This document shows, piece after piece, positions 40,272 to 42,037 of a stretch of 42,037 nucleotides of DNA. Made by a program: the position numbers and the translations under genes. Under the pieces are notes generated by a model. That model was given only the letters and a program-made list of their open reading frames with translations, ran no database searches and was not told where the DNA came from. Source of the stretch: Bacteroidales bacterium UBA1714 (GTDB lineage: Bacteria; Bacteroidota; Bacteroidia; Bacteroidales; Paludibacteraceae); NCBI GenBank assembly GCA_002317295.1, contig DCIY01000008.1, forward strand, positions 1 to 42,037. Reading direction: 5' to 3'. The first letter of the stretch is position 1. Every line of letters begins with the position of its first letter.

Positions 40272-42037
40272 TAAAGATGCTTTTTTAGGAACTCGAAGAA
40301 TGTCCGTTGCCACAGAATGCCATTTTGCGGTTGGAGCACCCAGTGGTTTTCATCGGGAAAAATCAACAATTCGGCATCAATGCCGCGCATCTTGGCGGCA
40401 TCAAAGGCTGCCATGCCCTGGTTGGCCAGGATCCGGTAATCTTTCTCGCCATGAATGCACAGGATAGGGGTATCCCACTGATCGACAAACCGGTGAGGCG
40501 AATTGGCAAACGTGCGTTGCGCCGTGGCATTGTCTTTTTCCCAATAGGCGCCACCCATGTCCCAATTGGCAAACCATTTTTCCTCCGTTTCCAGATATTG
40601 CATCTCCATGTTAAAAATGCCATCGTGCGCAATAAACGCCTTGAAACGTTTGTTGTGATGCCCCGCTAACCAATATACGGAGAATCCGCCAAAACTGGCA
40701 CCCACACATCCCAAACGATTCTTATCCACATACGGCAGGTTGGCACAGGCCTCGTCTATTGCCGTCAGATAATCGCGCATGCACTGGCCTCCATAATCGC
40801 CACTGATCTGCTCGTTCCATGCGCTGCCAAATCCCGGAAGACCATGACGGTTGGGAGCCACGACGACGTAGTCGTTGGCGGCCATCATCATAAAATTCCA
40901 TCGATAGGACCAAAATTGGGATACGGGCGACTGAGGACCTCCTTCGCAATATAGCAGGGTGGGGTATTTGCGGTTGGGATCAAAATGCGTCGGAAGAATA
41001 ATCCATGTCAGCATATCTTCGCCCGTTGTGGTTTTTTGCCACCGGGGAAGAACCTGCCCCATTTCCACCTGATCGTAGATATTCTGATTTTCGAATGTCA
41101 ACTGTTTCGCCTCATCGCCAGGACGAAGTCCGTTCGCCTCATCGCCTTTTTCCTGCAGGTAAAGCTCATTGGCTTCGCGCATGGAGTGCCGCAGGTAGTA
41201 TAGTTTGTCGCCTATGCTGTATACGGGTACATGATCGTATTGGCCGCTGGTCAGTTGCGTGTAGGTTCCATCGGCTACCCGCATGCGATACAACTGCACC
41301 GTTCCATGCCAAACGGCAGAAAAAACCATATGTTCATTGTCTTCCCAATAGTAACTGTCAATGGGCGTATCGAGGTGCTTGCTCAACCACACCCGTTCTC
41401 CGGTGGTGCGGTTCTGAATAAACAGACGGTTCAAATCGCTCTCATACCCGTCATGCTCCATGCTCAACCAGCTCAGATAACGGCCATCGGGGGAATACAT
41501 GGGGTTGATGTCGTATCCCATCATTCCTTCCGTTTGATTCTCGTGTGCGTGTGTAGCGATATTATAGGTATAGATGTCCGAATTGGTGGAAACGGCATAT
41601 TCCAGTCCCGTCTTTTTGCGACAGGTATAGGCCAGTTCCTGTTCGTCATCAGACCAGGCCAATTGCTCCACGCCGCCAAACGGACGCATGGGACATTCGT
41701 AGGCAGTACCTTCCAAAATATCCACACCTTCGCCCAATACACCCCGACTGATTTCCATCTCGTTGCGATACTCAAAGGTCATCGGATAGATAAACGGGTG
41801 GGGCACTTCGTCCACCCATTCGTCCCAATGCTTGTACATCAGGTCTTTTACCACACGCCCGCTGGCTTGATCCAAATCCGGATACTGGTCCTGCGTACTC
41901 TCGTGTGCCTTGACGGTATGAATGAGCACGACATAGTTGCGCATGGGCGACAGCAAAAACCCTTCCGCCTTAGCCACGTCAGTGGCGAGCCCTTCCGCCT
42001 TTCTGCCCTTCAGCCTCTCCGCCTCTAGGACGCTGTC
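40271..42037 (-). CDS. S9 family prolyl oligopeptidase-type peptidase (5' end outside window)
   Basis: The frame is open from the right edge to the TAG at 40271-40273, so the N-terminus is missing. The visible part has a beta-propeller-like region (MYSPDGRYLSWLSM; YWEDNEHMVFSAVW) and the alpha/beta hydrolase domain with nucleophile GASFGG (near 40690), Asp in HGEKDYR (near 40440) and His in FPDENHW (near 40345). It cleaves peptides after proline or similar residues, probably in the periplasm. Two in-frame repeat-hairpin elements (41106-41146 and 41960-42001) insert Gly/Asp/Glu/Ala/Lys-rich peptides. A GTG at 41977 lies inside one of them and is not a likely start. Confidence 0.9.
   Translation of the reverse strand, partial: DSVLEAERLKGRKAEGLATDVAKAEGFLLSPMRNYVVLIHTVKAHESTQDQYPDLDQASGRVVKDLMYKHWDEWVDEVPHPFIYPMTFEYRNEMEISRGVLGEGVDILEGTAYECPMRPFGGVEQLAWSDDEQELAYTCRKKTGLEYAVSTNSDIYTYNIATHAHENQTEGMMGYDINPMYSPDGRYLSWLSMEHDGYESDLNRLFIQNRTTGERVWLSKHLDTPIDSYYWEDNEHMVFSAVWHGTVQLYRMRVADGTYTQLTSGQYDHVPVYSIGDKLYYLRHSMREANELYLQEKGDEANGLRPGDEAKQLTFENQNIYDQVEMGQVLPRWQKTTTGEDMLTWIILPTHFDPNRKYPTLLYCEGGPQSPVSQFWSYRWNFMMMAANDYVVVAPNRHGLPGFGSAWNEQISGDYGGQCMRDYLTAIDEACANLPYVDKNRLGCVGASFGGFSVYWLAGHHNKRFKAFIAHDGIFNMEMQYLETEEKWFANWDMGGAYWEKDNATAQRTFANSPHRFVDQWDTPILCIHGEKDYRILANQGMAAFDAAKMRGIDAELLIFPDENHWVLQPQNGILWQRTFFEFLKKHL
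41106..41146 (-). repeat. In-frame direct repeat flanking a hairpin, inside the S9 peptidase
   Basis: TTCGCCTCATCGCC occurs at 41106-41119 and 41133-41146 and brackets GGACgaaGTCC (41121-41131). The 27-nt spacing keeps frame; the peptide is GDEANGLRPGDEAK. The layout (linker, 3-nt-loop hairpin, linker) is that of the intergenic elements. Confidence 0.8.
41960..42001 (-). repeat. Second in-frame repeat-hairpin element in the S9 peptidase
   Basis: CCCTTCCGCCTT at 41960-41971 and 41990-42001 flanks GCCACgtcaGTGGC (41973-41986, 5-bp stem, 4-nt loop). The 30-nt spacing keeps frame, and the peptide contains KAEGLATDVAKAEG. Further degenerate units (CCCTTCAGCCTCTCCGCC) run toward the window edge. 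Confidence 0.75.

Noticed and set aside
40070..40288. Open frames on both strands (61 and 69 codons) with 14-residue repeats
   Set aside because: They are by-products of the 42-nt hairpin repeat, whose length is a multiple of three. There is no start context, and the sequence is explained better as a palindromic array.

Overview
This window reads as chromosome of a Bacteroidales bacterium (Bacteroidota). The evidence is a complete moxR-DUF58-batABCDE aerotolerance operon, a GldF-type ABC permease, a 29-residue AURKAIP1/COX24-type basic protein between an HU gene and an RNase E/G gene, the absence of strong Shine-Dalgarno sequences, and several textbook Bacteroidetes promoters (TTTG, about 20 nt, TAnnTTTG). 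No tRNA, rRNA, CRISPR array, integrase or transposase was seen. The two edge genes are incomplete or abnormal: an MBOAT acyltransferase ends early at the left edge, and an S9 peptidase runs off the right edge.

Layout. 1-2.7 kb is accessory: an MBOAT acyltransferase and a RhuM-type protein with a PLD-like C-terminus, the latter flanked by a 43-bp imperfect direct repeat. 2.9-5.0 kb holds a ClpB-like disaggregase without its N-domain, convergent with mutY. Divergent from mutY are an HU gene, the mini basic protein, rng, an outer-membrane-like protein and two lipoproteins. 11-19.1 kb is the leftward bat operon (moxR, DUF58, a membrane protein, batA, batB, batC, batD, batE). 19.3-29.6 kb is a rightward exported set: two paralogous phosphodiester glycosidases, a membrane-anchored protein and a large cell-wall amidase, with a leftward endonuclease/exonuclease/phosphatase between them. 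Two candidate small RNAs follow. 30-42 kb is leftward: class II ribonucleotide reductase, pheT, prfC, a nucleoside-type MFS transporter, gldF and a phosphodiesterase, and separately an S9 peptidase with an acyl-ACP thioesterase.

The most unusual signal is a recurring element made of short tandem units (mostly 6-7 nt) next to a small GC-rich hairpin, usually with a 3-nt loop. Each locus has its own linker. Hairpin arms differ between copies but keep pairing. The elements lie just 5' of the start codons of at least eight genes (clpB-like, moxR, DUF58, the gene before batA, batD, the amidase, nrdJ, the thioesterase), and similar units occur in frame inside mutY and the S9 peptidase. The best case has eight hairpins separated by exact 7-nt linkers (40109-40271). 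They resemble the heptameric STRR repeats of cyanobacteria in style; I know of no description in Bacteroidales, but could not search.

Second-tier observations are a shared C-terminal tail on three exported enzymes (possible secretion-sorting signal), the ClpB lacking its N-domain and part of D2, a Glu for Asp change in one glycosidase's DGGGS motif, and the convergent candidate small RNAs at 29.7-29.9 kb.
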